Notes under the pieces: model-generated | The model's input: the letters and a program-made list of their open reading frames with translations, nothing else | What the model was told of the DNA's origin: nothing | The model's database searches: none | Shown: positions 44,287-53,595 of the stretch, piece after piece | Numbering within the stretch: position 1 is the first letter of the stretch | Layout of the letters: each line of letters begins with the position of its first letter | Made by a program: the position numbers and the translations under genes | DNA from: Pseudomonas fluorescens | GTDB taxonomy: Bacteria; Pseudomonadota; Gammaproteobacteria; Pseudomonadales; Pseudomonadaceae | Assembly (NCBI RefSeq): GCF_001307275.1 | Contig: NZ_CP012831.1 | Coordinates: forward strand, 4,270,501 to 4,334,500 | DNA length: 64,000 bases | Direction: 5' to 3'

Positions 44287-47200
44287 TTACAACGGCAAAT
44301 GCCGACTCAATAACGCCCGCAACGCCGCCGGCTTCACCGGCTTGGCCAGGTAATCCAGGCCCGCCGCATGCACCAGGGCCACCGTCTCGGGGCGGCCATC
44401 GGCACTGATCACCACCCCTGGCACCGGTTCCCCCATGCGCGTGCGCAACCAGGCCATCAGTTCGGTGCCGGTCTCGCCGTCGTCCAGATGAAAATCCACC
44501 AGCGCCAGTTGCGGTCGGCCGCCCTGGGCCAGCCAACGCTCGCATTCCTCGCGGTTGCGCGCCGTCCACACCTGGCAACCCCAGCGCGTCAGTAGGCTGT
44601 TCATGCCGATCAGGATGCTGTCTTCGTTATCGACGCACAGCACCTGTGCGCCGCTTGGCAGATGACCGTTGGGTTCGGCCACGGGCCCCGGTACGACGGC
44701 CTGTGTTTGGGCCAAGGGCACGCTGACGCTGAACACGCTGCCGCGCCCCGGCCAGGAGCGTACGCGCAAGGTATGGCCCAGCACGCGGCAAAGACCGTCG
44801 GCGATGGCCAGGCCCAGGCCCAGGCCTTTTTCGGCGCGGGTCTGGTGGCTGTCCAGGCGCTTGAACTCTTCGAAAATGACTTGCAGCTTGTCCTCGGCGA
44901 TACCCGGCCCGCGGTCCCAGACTTCCAGGCACAACTCGCCGTTGCGTCGGCGTACGCCCAGCAGCACCGGGCCCTTGGCGTAGCGGAAAGCGTTGGTCAG
45001 GAAGTTCTGCAAAATACGCCGCAGTAGCTTGATGTCGCTGTCCACCCGCAACTTCGAGCCGCGAACCCGGAACTTCAAGCCTTGTTCCTGGGCCAGCGCC
45101 GTGAACTCTGCGCCGAGGGTATCGAGCAGGTCGTTGAGGGTGAAGGGTTTGCGGTCGGGGTTGATCTTGCCGTTCTCCAGGCGGGAGATATCCAGCAAGT
45201 CGGTGATCAGGTCTTCAGCCGAGCGCAGCGAACTGTCCAGGTGTTGCACCAGTTGCCGGGCCTCGCTCGGCAAACCGTCGTGCTGGTGGGACAGTGCGGC
45301 GGAGAACAGGCGCGCGGCATTGAGCGGTTGCATCAGGTCGTGGCTGACCGCCGCCAGGAACCGGGTCTTGGATTGATAGGCCGCTTCGGCGGTACTCTTG
45401 GCTTCGGTCAGGGCCAGGTTCAACTGCGACAGTTCCCGGGTGCGGTCGGCCACCCGTTGCTCCAGCCCTTCGTTGGCTTCGGTCAGCGCCTGTGCGGCCT
45501 CACGGAAGGCGGTGATGTCGGTGAAGCTCATGACGAAACCGCCACCGGGCATCGGGTTGCCGATCAGCTCGATGACCCGGCCGTTGGGGAACAGCCGTTC
45601 GGAGGTATGGGCTCGGCCCTGGCGCATCCAGTGCAGGCGCCTGGCGACATGGACTTCCGCCTCGCCCGGCCCGCAGAGGCCACGTTCGGCGTTGTAGCGG
45701 ATGATGTCGGCAATGGGCCGGCCGACACTGATCAAGCCGTCCGGGTACTTGAACAGCTCCAGGTAGCGGCGGTTCCACGCCACCAGCCGGAGGGACTGGT
45801 CGACCACGCTGATGCCCTGGCTGATGTTCTCGATGGCGCCTTGCAACAGGGCGCGGTTGAATTGCAGCACTTCCGACGCTTCGTCCGCGATCCGGACCAC
45901 GTCTTCGAGCTGCATCTCCCGACCTTCGATGGCAGCTTTCACGACCGCACGTGTCGAAGAGGCGCCGAGTACACCGGCCAGCAGGCGTTCGGTGTGGGCG
46001 ATCCATTCGCCGTCGGCGTTCTGGTTCGGGTTGAAGCCTTTGCCCTGGCGGTAGGCGAAGCGAATGAAGCTTTGCCGCGCCCGCTCTTCGCCGACGAAAC
46101 GTGCGGCCAGTTGCAAGAGGTCGTCGATGTGCACCGCCAGCATCGAGCGGGGGTTGGGGCGGGCGCTGATTTCCTGGCCGATGAAGCGCCCGGCCTGCCA
46201 GTGTTCCGAGACGCGTGTGCGCGACAGCACCGACACCCAGGCGAACAGCGTGAAGTTGCCGGCCAGGGACAGGACCACCCCTTGGGTCAGCGGCGTGATC
46301 GGCAGGTTCAAGGGATTGCCGTGCAACCAGGCCAGCCCCGGAAAACTGCTGAGCGACCAGCCCAGGCTGTGGGCGGCAATCGGCAACACCAGGGTGTAGA
46401 ACCACAGGAAGATCCCCGTGGCGAGGCCGGCGAACACGCCGCGGCGGTTGGCCTGTTTCCAGTACAGCGCGCCGAGCATGGCCGGGGCCAGTTGGGTCAC
46501 GGCGGCGAAGGCGATCTGGCCGATGGTCGCCAGGCTCGCCGTCGAGCCCAACAACCGATAGCTGACATAGGCCAGCAACAGGATGACCACGATACTGACT
46601 CGGCGCACCGACAGCATCCACTGACGGAACACCTCGAAGGGGCGTTCGGCGTTGTTGCGGCGCAGCAGCCAGGGCAACAACATGTCGTTGGAGACCATGG
46701 TCGACAGCGCCACGCTGGCCACGATCACCATGCCCGTGGCTGCCGAGGCGCCGCCGATGAACGCCAGTACCGCCAGGGCCGGATGGGCCTGGGCCAGCGG
46801 CAGGCTGATGACGAACGAGTCCGGCAGCACGGAACTGGGCAGCATCATTTGCCCGGCAAGGGCGATGGGCACCACGAACAGCGCGGCCAGGGCCAGGTAG
46901 GCAGGGAATACCCATTTGGCCAGGCGCAGGTCCTGGGGCTCGATGTTTTCCACCACGGTCACGTGGAACTGCCGCGGCAAGCAGATGATCGCCATCATCG
47001 CCACCCCGGTCTGCACCACCATGGACGGCCAATTGATGGTTTCTTTCCAGTATTGCTCCAGGCGTGGGGCGAGCATCGCCTGGTTGAACAGGTCGTCGAA
47101 ACCGTCGTACAGGCCGTACGTCACGAACGCTCCGACCGCCAGGAACGCGAACAGCTTGACCAGGGATTCGAAGGCAATCGCCAGCACCATGCCACGGTGG

Positions 47201-47757
47201 TGTTCGGTGGCGTCCAGGTTGCGGGTACCGAACACGATAGTGAACAGCGCCAGGATCAGCGAGACGATCAGTGCGGTGTCCTGGGCGCGGGTGCCCATGG
47301 CGTCGGCGCCGGCACCGATCAGCAGGTTCACCCCGAGCACGATGCCCTTGAGCTGCAAGGCAATGTACGGCAACACGCCCACCAGGCAGATCAGTGCGAC
47401 CACCACTGCGAGGGATTGGGACTTGCCGTAGCGGGCGGCGATGAAGTCGGCGATAGAGGTGATGTTCTCCTGTTTGCTGATCATCACCATTTTCTGCAGG
47501 ACCCACGGCGCCAGCACCAGCAGCAGGATTGGCCCGAGGTAGATAGGCAGGAAGGACCAGAGTTGTTCGGCGGCCTGGCCCACGGCGCCGAAGAACGTCC
47601 AGCTGGTGCAATACACCGCCAGCGACAGGCTGTAGACCCAGGCCCGCACCCGTGGTGGCAGCGGCGTGCTGCGCCGGTCGCCGTAGAAGGCGATGGCGAA
47701 CATGATGGCCATATAGGCCAGGGCGACAACGGCGATCAGCCCGCTGGACAACGACAT
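44287..47757 (-). CDS. mxtR: MxtR-type sodium:solute symporter / hybrid histidine kinase
   Basis: The 1156-residue protein starts with a sodium:solute-symporter domain of about 13 membrane helices (1-500; SVLSSGLIA-type start MSLSSGLIAVVALAYM, TSWTFFGAVGQA, PYIALQLKG). A PAS-like region follows (about 650-760), then a coiled coil, a HisKA domain (His near 805 in AAVSHDLMQPLNAA), HATPase (NFLTNAFRYAKG, EKGLGLGLAI) and a C-terminal receiver (phospho-Asp near 1084 in LALVDFHLDDG, Lys near 1136). The layout matches MxtR of Pseudomonas, which acts with ErdR in acetate and ethanol metabolism and quinolone signalling. CbrA is related but has no receiver. Whether it transports a solute is unknown. 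Confidence 0.83.
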   Translation of the reverse strand: MSLSSGLIAVVALAYMAIMFAIAFYGDRRSTPLPPRVRAWVYSLSLAVYCTSWTFFGAVGQAAEQLWSFLPIYLGPILLLVLAPWVLQKMVMISKQENITSIADFIAARYGKSQSLAVVVALICLVGVLPYIALQLKGIVLGVNLLIGAGADAMGTRAQDTALIVSLILALFTIVFGTRNLDATEHHRGMVLAIAFESLVKLFAFLAVGAFVTYGLYDGFDDLFNQAMLAPRLEQYWKETINWPSMVVQTGVAMMAIICLPRQFHVTVVENIEPQDLRLAKWVFPAYLALAALFVVPIALAGQMMLPSSVLPDSFVISLPLAQAHPALAVLAFIGGASAATGMVIVASVALSTMVSNDMLLPWLLRRNNAERPFEVFRQWMLSVRRVSIVVILLLAYVSYRLLGSTASLATIGQIAFAAVTQLAPAMLGALYWKQANRRGVFAGLATGIFLWFYTLVLPIAAHSLGWSLSSFPGLAWLHGNPLNLPITPLTQGVVLSLAGNFTLFAWVSVLSRTRVSEHWQAGRFIGQEISARPNPRSMLAVHIDDLLQLAARFVGEERARQSFIRFAYRQGKGFNPNQNADGEWIAHTERLLAGVLGASSTRAVVKAAIEGREMQLEDVVRIADEASEVLQFNRALLQGAIENISQGISVVDQSLRLVAWNRRYLELFKYPDGLISVGRPIADIIRYNAERGLCGPGEAEVHVARRLHWMRQGRAHTSERLFPNGRVIELIGNPMPGGGFVMSFTDITAFREAAQALTEANEGLEQRVADRTRELSQLNLALTEAKSTAEAAYQSKTRFLAAVSHDLMQPLNAARLFSAALSHQHDGLPSEARQLVQHLDSSLRSAEDLITDLLDISRLENGKINPDRKPFTLNDLLDTLGAEFTALAQEQGLKFRVRGSKLRVDSDIKLLRRILQNFLTNAFRYAKGPVLLGVRRRNGELCLEVWDRGPGIAEDKLQVIFEEFKRLDSHQTRAEKGLGLGLAIADGLCRVLGHTLRVRSWPGRGSVFSVSVPLAQTQAVVPGPVAEPNGHLPSGAQVLCVDNEDSILIGMNSLLTRWGCQVWTARNREECERWLAQGGRPQLALVDFHLDDGETGTELMAWLRTRMGEPVPGVVISADGRPETVALVHAAGLDYLAKPVKPAALRALLSRHLPL

Positions 47758-47892
47758 GGAAACTCCCGGACAAAGACACCGGGACTTGAGCCCGGCAGGA
47801 CAGTCTCGCATGCCCGCTCGGGTTCGTCAGTGTCGACCAAGGTCGAGGCGTGGTGGGGTGTCGCAGGTGGGTAATGAGGTGTCTGGGCGGGC

Positions 47893-47990
47893 CTCATCGC
47901 GAGCAAGCTCGCTCCCACAGGGATTTGTGGTGAACACGCGTTCTATGAGCGTTCTGGACGCCATGTGGGAGCGAGCTTGCTCGCGATGAC
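47893..47990. repeat. REPIN, GTGGGAGCGAGC class
   Basis: Inverted arms CATCGCGAGCAAGCTCGCTC and GTGGGAGCGAGCTTGCTCGC are about 45 bases apart. It lies between the start of mxtR and the stop of the tetR gene. Confidence 0.88.
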
Positions 47991-47994
47991 GGTG

Positions 47995-48534
47995 TTACTG
48001 ACCCAACGCAATATCCACCAACCGATACAACTCCCCAGCCTCCAACGGCGCAGTGGCAAAGAGAATGCGGAACACCGTCGGTGCCACCACCACATTGATC
48101 AGCCGCTCGACGCCCGGATTGGGTTCATCGGGATAGCGGTCCAGGATGATCTGCAACTGACGGCTGATGATCCCTACGCAATACCCTGGGGTGGCGCAGG
48201 CCTGGATGTCGCGCATCATGTTACGACCGGGCTCGGAACTCATTTCGTCCAGGTACTGCTCGGCCCAGGCGCGCAGGTCGCCGCGCAAGCTGCCGGTGTC
48301 GGCCGGTTCGCCGTCGGGGCGCATGCGGGCGATGGCGACGTCGGCCAGCAGCGCCGGCAGATCGCCCCAGCGCCGGTAGATAGTGGACGGCGTGACCCCG
48401 GCGCGCGCAGCGATTTGCGGCACGGTCAGTGTGGCGCGGTCCTGCTCCTGCAGCAGGGCGCGGACCGCCGAATGAATCGATTCCTGGACCCGGGCGCTTC
48501 GGCCGCCGGGGCGTAAACCTTCTTTAATAGCCAT
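47995..48534 (-). CDS. TetR/AcrR-family transcriptional regulator
   Basis: The 179-residue protein has the TetR DNA-binding domain at about 15-62: RVQESIHSAVRALLQEQDRATLTVPQIAARAGVTPSTIYRRWGDLPALLADV. The rest is a helical ligand-binding domain. It is divergent from an MFS gene, with nested inverted repeats between them, so it probably represses that transporter. The ligand is unknown. Confidence 0.9.
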   Translation of the reverse strand: MAIKEGLRPGGRSARVQESIHSAVRALLQEQDRATLTVPQIAARAGVTPSTIYRRWGDLPALLADVAIARMRPDGEPADTGSLRGDLRAWAEQYLDEMSSEPGRNMMRDIQACATPGYCVGIISRQLQIILDRYPDEPNPGVERLINVVVAPTVFRILFATAPLEAGELYRLVDIALGQ

Positions 48535-48585
48535 GCGTCAGACCTTAACACAAAGAATTTGCTTTAAGCGCACACCGGTAGCACA

Positions 48586-48630
48586 CTCCACAAAAGCAAA
48601 AAATTAGCTTTTGCGAATGTTCCTGTGGAG
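48586..48630. promoter_or_regulatory. Nested inverted repeats between tetR and MFS genes
   Basis: The outer repeat CTCCACA (48586-48592) pairs with TGTGGAG (48624-48630); the inner CAAAAGC (48591-48597) pairs with GCTTTTG (48607-48613). Both are perfect. They lie in the 103-base divergent promoter region, where a TetR operator would be expected. Confidence 0.55.
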
Positions 48631-48637
48631 CGTGCCC

Positions 48638-49828
48638 ATGTCCCGTCCAGCTTCGACCCGCGCCAGCCTGATCTTCCTGGCGCTTACCTTGCTCGGTTTT
48701 CTCGCCGCGTCCAGCGCGCCGACGCCGTTGTATCACCTCTATCAGGAACAATTACAGTTTTCCCCGGCCGTTCTGACGCTGATTTTCGGCGTGTACGCCT
48801 TCAGTCTGCTGGCGGCCTTGCTGACCGTGGGGTCGCTGTCGGATTACCTGGGCCGCAAGCCGGTGATTTTCGTGGCGCTGTTGCTCAACATACTGGCGAT
48901 GCTGCTGTTTATCAGTGCCGACAGCGTCGCCTGGTTGATCGGTGCCCGGTTGATCCAGGGGTTCGCCACCGGCATGGCCACCAGTGTATTGGGTGCTGCT
49001 TTGCTGGACTTCGACCGTCGCCAAGGCCCGTTGATCACTAGCGTTGCGCCGCTGTTGGGCATGGCGTGCGGGGCGCTGGGCTGTGGCCTGCTGGCCGAGT
49101 TCGCACCGTTGCCGTTGCAACTGACCTACTGGCTGCTGCTGGGGTTGTTCCTGGCCCAGGCCGTTTACCTCTGGCGCCTGAAAGAAAGCGTCAGCCCGCA
49201 AGCGGGTGCCTGGCAGTCCTTGCGTCCGACCTTGCACGTGCCACTCCAGGCGCGGCGAGCCTTGTGGCGGGTCCTGCCACTGGATCTGGCGGCCTGGGCC
49301 GTGGGTGGTTTCTACCTGTCACTGGCACCGTCGCTGGTGCGGGCGGCCACCGGATCGACCTCCAATCTGATCGGTGGCGCGCTGGTGGCGGTGTTGACCC
49401 TCAGTGGCGCATCAGCCATCTACCTGTTGCGCAACCAGGAGGCCGACACAATATTGCGCCCGTCCGCGAGCCTGTTGGTGATCGGCCTGGCATTGGTGCT
49501 GGTGGCGGTGCATGGCGCCAGCTTGCCGTTGTTCTTCGTCGGCACGCTGGTCACCGGTGGCGGTTTCGGTGCCGGGTTCCTGGGGGCGCTGCGCAGCCTC
49601 ATGCCGCTGGCCTTGCCCCACGAACGGGCCGGCTTGATGTCGGCGTTCTATGTCCTCAGTTACCTGGCCTTCAGCCTGCCGTCGCTGCTGGCGGGGAACC
49701 TGACGCGGGTGTTCGGCTTGATCCCGACGACCGATGGGTATGGCGCCGTGTTGATCGTGTTGTGTGTCGCAGCACTGTTGGGGTTACGGCAGTCGATAAA
49801 ACCGCTCAGCGATGGCGTTCGGCCTTGA
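48638..49828 (+). CDS. MFS transporter next to tetR
   Basis: The 396-residue protein has twelve predicted helices. Helix 1 (LIFLALTLLGFLAASSAPTPLYHLY) and the motif GSLSDYLGRKPVIFVALL between helices 2 and 3 are typical of the MFS drug-efflux branch. I used ATG 48638; an upstream TTG at 48611 overlaps the inverted repeats. It is probably repressed by the adjacent TetR. Substrate unknown. Confidence 0.88.
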   Translation: MSRPASTRASLIFLALTLLGFLAASSAPTPLYHLYQEQLQFSPAVLTLIFGVYAFSLLAALLTVGSLSDYLGRKPVIFVALLLNILAMLLFISADSVAWLIGARLIQGFATGMATSVLGAALLDFDRRQGPLITSVAPLLGMACGALGCGLLAEFAPLPLQLTYWLLLGLFLAQAVYLWRLKESVSPQAGAWQSLRPTLHVPLQARRALWRVLPLDLAAWAVGGFYLSLAPSLVRAATGSTSNLIGGALVAVLTLSGASAIYLLRNQEADTILRPSASLLVIGLALVLVAVHGASLPLFFVGTLVTGGGFGAGFLGALRSLMPLALPHERAGLMSAFYVLSYLAFSLPSLLAGNLTRVFGLIPTTDGYGAVLIVLCVAALLGLRQSIKPLSDGVRP

Positions 49829-49897
49829 AACCAGGCATGCAGGTGCCGTGGGCAGTGGGTTAGTCTTGGCACCTCAGTTTTCTTCCGGACGGATCTC

Positions 49898-50209
49898 TTG
49901 AAAATCATCCGCAGCAAATCCTTCACCGGTGACCGTGCCTGGGCGGCGCTGGATATCGCCAACATGAACGGCATCACCACGCGCCTGCACTGGACCGATC
50001 AGCCCTACAAATGGCACATCAACGACGGCCAGGAAGTCTTCGTGGTGCTCGATGGGCAAGTGCAGATGTGCTATCGGGAAGACGGTGTTGAAAAAGCGAC
50101 CTTGCTGGACGCCGGAGACATTTTCTACGCCTCGGTGGGCACCGAGCATGTGGCCAAGCCCTTGGGCGAGGCGAGGATCCTGGTGATCGAGACTGAGGGC
50201 AGTGTCTGA
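49898..50209 (+). CDS. Small cupin-domain protein
   Basis: The 103-residue protein is a single cupin barrel: LHWTDQPYKWHINDGQEVFVVLDGQVQMCYREDG (first motif, with one His and a Glu) and LLDAGDIFYASVGTEHVAKPLGEARILVIE (second motif, with a further His). This arrangement can bind a metal ion. The start appears to be TTG 49898. Function unknown; it could act in sugar or small-molecule handling. Confidence 0.83.
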   Translation: MKIIRSKSFTGDRAWAALDIANMNGITTRLHWTDQPYKWHINDGQEVFVVLDGQVQMCYREDGVEKATLLDAGDIFYASVGTEHVAKPLGEARILVIETEGSV

Positions 50210-50312
50210 CCTTTATCTATAAAGCAGATAACAGATAGAGAAATTAACCGTTATATAGATATTTGATCCGGCTCTAGCATGGCTCCACCTCAACCGAGGA
50301 CAGGAGTTCGTC

Positions 50313-51461
50313 ATGACATGCTGTGCTGCAAAAAACCGCTTGCGCCCCTTGAGCCATTTGCCCAGGCCGCTGGAGGCCATTCGTCAATTCACGCCTAACT
50401 GGTTTGCCGTGGTCATGGGCACCGGTGTGCTGGCCCTGGCCTTGGCGCAATGGCCGACGACGATGCCAGGCCTGCACGCCTTGGGCGAAGGCTTGTGGTT
50501 GTTCAACACGCTGTTGTTCGTGGTGTTCGCCTTGATGTACACGGCCCGTTGGGTGTTGTTCTTCGACGAAGCCCGGCGGATCTTCGGCCATTCCACCGTC
50601 TCGATGTTTTTCGGCACCATTCCCATGGGGCTGGCGACCCTCATCAACGGCCTTTTGCTGTTTGGGCTGCCGCGCTGGGGCGAGGGCGTGGTGGCGGTGG
50701 CCGAGGTGCTGTGGTGGATTGACGTAGCGATGTCCTTGGCTTGCGGCGTGTTGATTCCCTTCCTGATGTTCACCCGCCAGGAACACCGGATCGATCAGAT
50801 GACCGCCGTATGGTTGTTGCCGGTGGTGGCCGCCGAAGTCGCAGCCGCCAGCGGTGGGCTGTTGGCACCGCACCTGGCGGCCGTTCATTCGCAACTGATC
50901 GTGCTGGTCACCAGCTACGTGCTTTGGGCCTTTTCCCTACCGCTGGCGTTCAGCATTCTGACGATCCTGGTGCTGCGCATGGCCCTGCACAAACTGCCCC
51001 ACGAGAACATGGCCGCTTCTAGCTGGTTGGCCCTCGGCCCCATAGGCACCGGTGCCCTCGGCATGTTGTTACTGGGGGGCGATGCCCCGATGATCTTTGC
51101 CGCCAATGGCTTGCCGGGCGTCGGCGATATTGCCGCCGGGCTGGGGCTGGTGGCGGGCATTACGCTGTGGGGCTTCGGGCTCTGGTGGATGGTGATGGCG
51201 CTGTTGATTACCGCACGCTACTTACGCACCGGTGTTCCGTTCAACCTTGGCTGGTGGGGCTTTACCTTCCCGTTAGGCGTGTATGCGCTGACCACGCTGA
51301 AGCTGGCGGACCTGCTGAAACTGGAATTTTTCAGCGTTTTCGGCAATGTTCTGGTGGCGATGCTGGTGGTGATGTGGCTGATCGTGGCGCGGCGAACGCT
51401 GGCAGGGGCCTGGCACGGTGAGTTGTTTGTGTCGCCCTGCATTGCGGGGCTGGCGAAATAA
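50313..51461 (+). CDS. TDT-family (TehA/SLAC1-like) transporter
   Basis: The 382-residue protein has about ten helices. The N-terminal RQFTPNWFAVVMGTGVLALAL and the later TMs fit the tellurite-resistance/dicarboxylate transporter family, which includes TehA, Mae1, SLAC1 and sulfite exporters. Anion export such as sulfite or malate is possible; the substrate cannot be told. It stands alone, about 100 bases after the cupin gene. The N-terminus includes an adjacent pair of cysteines (MTCCAAKNRL). Confidence 0.85.
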   Translation: MTCCAAKNRLRPLSHLPRPLEAIRQFTPNWFAVVMGTGVLALALAQWPTTMPGLHALGEGLWLFNTLLFVVFALMYTARWVLFFDEARRIFGHSTVSMFFGTIPMGLATLINGLLLFGLPRWGEGVVAVAEVLWWIDVAMSLACGVLIPFLMFTRQEHRIDQMTAVWLLPVVAAEVAAASGGLLAPHLAAVHSQLIVLVTSYVLWAFSLPLAFSILTILVLRMALHKLPHENMAASSWLALGPIGTGALGMLLLGGDAPMIFAANGLPGVGDIAAGLGLVAGITLWGFGLWWMVMALLITARYLRTGVPFNLGWWGFTFPLGVYALTTLKLADLLKLEFFSVFGNVLVAMLVVMWLIVARRTLAGAWHGELFVSPCIAGLAK

Positions 51462-51542
51462 TCGTTAAAGACAGGTAATGTGTGGCCTGGATCGAAAAGC
51501 GTTCATTCCAATAAGCGTCCACGCCACTCAGGAACATGGAAG

Positions 51543-53417
51543 ATGAGTCACCCTTCGCAGTTCACCTTGCTTCGCACGCGGCGTTTCCTGCCGTTCTTCA
51601 TCACGCAGTCCCTTGGCGCGTTCAACGACAACATTTTCAAGCAGTCGCTGATTCTCGCCATTCTCTACAAACTGACCATCGAGGGGGACCGCTCGATCTG
51701 GGTCAACCTCTGCGCGCTGCTGTTTATCCTGCCGTTCTTTCTGTTCTCGGCGCTGGCGGGGCAGTTTGGGGAAAAGTTCGCCAAGGACGCGCTGATTCGT
51801 CTGATCAAGCTCGGCGAAATCGTCATCATGGCGGTGGGCGCGGTGGGTTTTGTGTTCGATCACTTGTCGCTGATGCTGGTGGCGCTGTTCGCCATGGGTA
51901 CGCATTCGGCGCTGTTCGGTCCGGTGAAGTATTCGATCCTGCCCCAGGCCTTGCATGAGGAAGAGTTGGTCGGTGGCAACGGCCTGGTGGAGATGGGGAC
52001 TTTCCTGGCGATCCTGGCCGGCACCATTGGCGCCGGGATCATGATGTCCTCGGCGCATTACGCCCCCGTCGTCTCGACCGCGATCATCGGCGTGGCCGTG
52101 CTTGGTTACCTGGCCAGCCGTGGCATTCCGCGCGCGGCGGCGGCCTCGCCACACATGCGCCTGAACTGGAACATTTTCAGCCAATCCTGGGCCACCCTGA
52201 AACTGGGCTTGGGGCAAACCCCGGCGGTGTCCCGTTCGATTGTCGGCAACTCCTGGTTCTGGTTCGTCGGGGCGATTTACCTGACGCAGATCCCGGCCTA
52301 CGCCAAGGAGTGGATGCACGGTGACGAAACCGTGGTGACCTTGATCCTGACGGTGTTCTCGGTGGGGATCGCGTTGGGGTCGATGCTCTGTGAAAAACTG
52401 TCCGGACGCAAAGTCGAGATCGGCCTGGTGCCGTTCGGCTCGTTCGGGCTCACTGTGTTTGGTCTGTTGCTGTGGTGGCATTCTGGTGGAATTCCCGACA
52501 GCGTCGAGGGGCACGGTTGGCTTGAAGTGCTCGGTTTCGGTCACGCCTGGCTGGTGTTGATCGACATCCTTGGCCTGGGGGTGTTCGGTGGCTTCTACAT
52601 CGTGCCGCTGTACGCGCTGATCCAGTCGCGCACGGTGGAGGACGAGCGGGCGAGGGTGATCGCCGCCAACAACATTCTCAACGCGTTGTTCATGGTGGTC
52701 TCGGCCATCGTTTCCATCGTCTTGCTGAGCTTGGCCAAGCTGTCGATCCCGCAGTTGTTCCTGGTGGTGTCGCTGCTGAACATCGGCGTCAACGCCTACA
52801 TCTTCAAGATCGTCCCCGAGTTCAGCATGCGTTTCATGATCTGGCTGCTGAGCCATTCCATGTACCGCGTGGAGCATCGCAACCTGGAGGCGATACCGGA
52901 TGAAGGGGCTGCGCTGTTGGTCTGCAACCACGTGTCTTTCGTCGATGCCTTGTTGATCGGTGGTGCGGTGCGTCGGCCGATTCGCTTCGTGATGTACTAC
53001 AAGATCTACAACCTGCCGGTGCTGAATTTCATCTTCCGCACCGCTGGGACCATCCCGATTGCCGGGCGCCAGGAAGACATTCAGATCTACGAAAAAGCCT
53101 TCAAGCGAATTGCCCAATACCTGAAGGACGGCGAGCTGGTGTGCATTTTCCCTGAAGGAAAATTGACCGCTGACGGTGAGATCAATGAGTTCAAGAGCGG
53201 ATTGACGCGCATCCTCCAGGAAACCCCGGTGCCGGTGATTCCCCTGGCGCTCCAGGGTTTGTGGGGCAGCTTCTTCAGCCGCGACCCGGCCAAGGGGCTG
53301 TTTCGCCGGTTCTGGTCACGGGTGACGCTGGTGGCGGGCTCGGCGGTTGCGGTAGAGGCGGCAACGCCTTCGAGTTTGCAGGTGTTGGTGGGAGACTTGC
53401 GCGGCACTGTCCGCTAA
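51543..53417 (+). CDS. MFS (LplT-like) - PlsC acyltransferase fusion
   Basis: The 624-residue protein begins with an LplT-like MFS domain (about 1-410; FLPFFITQSLGAFNDNIFKQSLILAI). A PlsC domain follows (about 435-600) with the HxxxxD-type motif in VCNHVSFVDALLIGG (NHVSFVD) and FPEGKLTADG. LplT flips lysophospholipids and PlsC-type enzymes reacylate them, so the fusion may be a lysophospholipid import-and-repair system. E. coli Aas carries an acyl-ACP synthetase domain with the acyltransferase; here it is absent. ATG 51543 follows GGAA. Confidence 0.87.
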   Translation: MSHPSQFTLLRTRRFLPFFITQSLGAFNDNIFKQSLILAILYKLTIEGDRSIWVNLCALLFILPFFLFSALAGQFGEKFAKDALIRLIKLGEIVIMAVGAVGFVFDHLSLMLVALFAMGTHSALFGPVKYSILPQALHEEELVGGNGLVEMGTFLAILAGTIGAGIMMSSAHYAPVVSTAIIGVAVLGYLASRGIPRAAAASPHMRLNWNIFSQSWATLKLGLGQTPAVSRSIVGNSWFWFVGAIYLTQIPAYAKEWMHGDETVVTLILTVFSVGIALGSMLCEKLSGRKVEIGLVPFGSFGLTVFGLLLWWHSGGIPDSVEGHGWLEVLGFGHAWLVLIDILGLGVFGGFYIVPLYALIQSRTVEDERARVIAANNILNALFMVVSAIVSIVLLSLAKLSIPQLFLVVSLLNIGVNAYIFKIVPEFSMRFMIWLLSHSMYRVEHRNLEAIPDEGAALLVCNHVSFVDALLIGGAVRRPIRFVMYYKIYNLPVLNFIFRTAGTIPIAGRQEDIQIYEKAFKRIAQYLKDGELVCIFPEGKLTADGEINEFKSGLTRILQETPVPVIPLALQGLWGSFFSRDPAKGLFRRFWSRVTLVAGSAVAVEAATPSSLQVLVGDLRGTVR

Positions 53418-53473
53418 ACGAAAAAACTGTGGGGCAAAAGGCTTGGGGGATTAAACCTGTGGGGAGCAAGATC

Positions 53474-53542
53474 TGTGGGAGCAAGGCTTGCCCGCGATAG
53501 CGATCGCAAGGACGCCATCGCGAGCAAGCTTTGCTCCCACAG
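53474..53542. repeat. Variant REPIN, CTGTGGGAGCAAGGC type
   Basis: CTGTGGGAGCAAGGCTTGCC at the left faces ATCGCGAGCAAGCTTTGCTC plus CCACAG at the right. The flanks repeat TAAACCTGTGGG and CCCACAGGCC, so older repeat units may be decayed around it (53425-53580). It fills the interval between the convergent fusion gene and gdx. Confidence 0.83.
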
Positions 53543-53595
53543 GTTTAATCCCACAGGCCTTGCTGCCCTCAGAGGTTTGGCTCCTGCAGGAAAGT

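Noticed and set aside
45082..47874. A 930-residue open frame on the plus strand opposite mxtR
   Set aside because: It is antisense to a gene with full domain structure and its translation is low-complexity (rich in Gly, Gln, His, Arg), as expected from high-G+C shadow frames.
51528..53117. A 529-residue minus-strand frame opposite the MFS-PlsC gene
   Set aside because: Gln/Arg/His-rich shadow without motifs.
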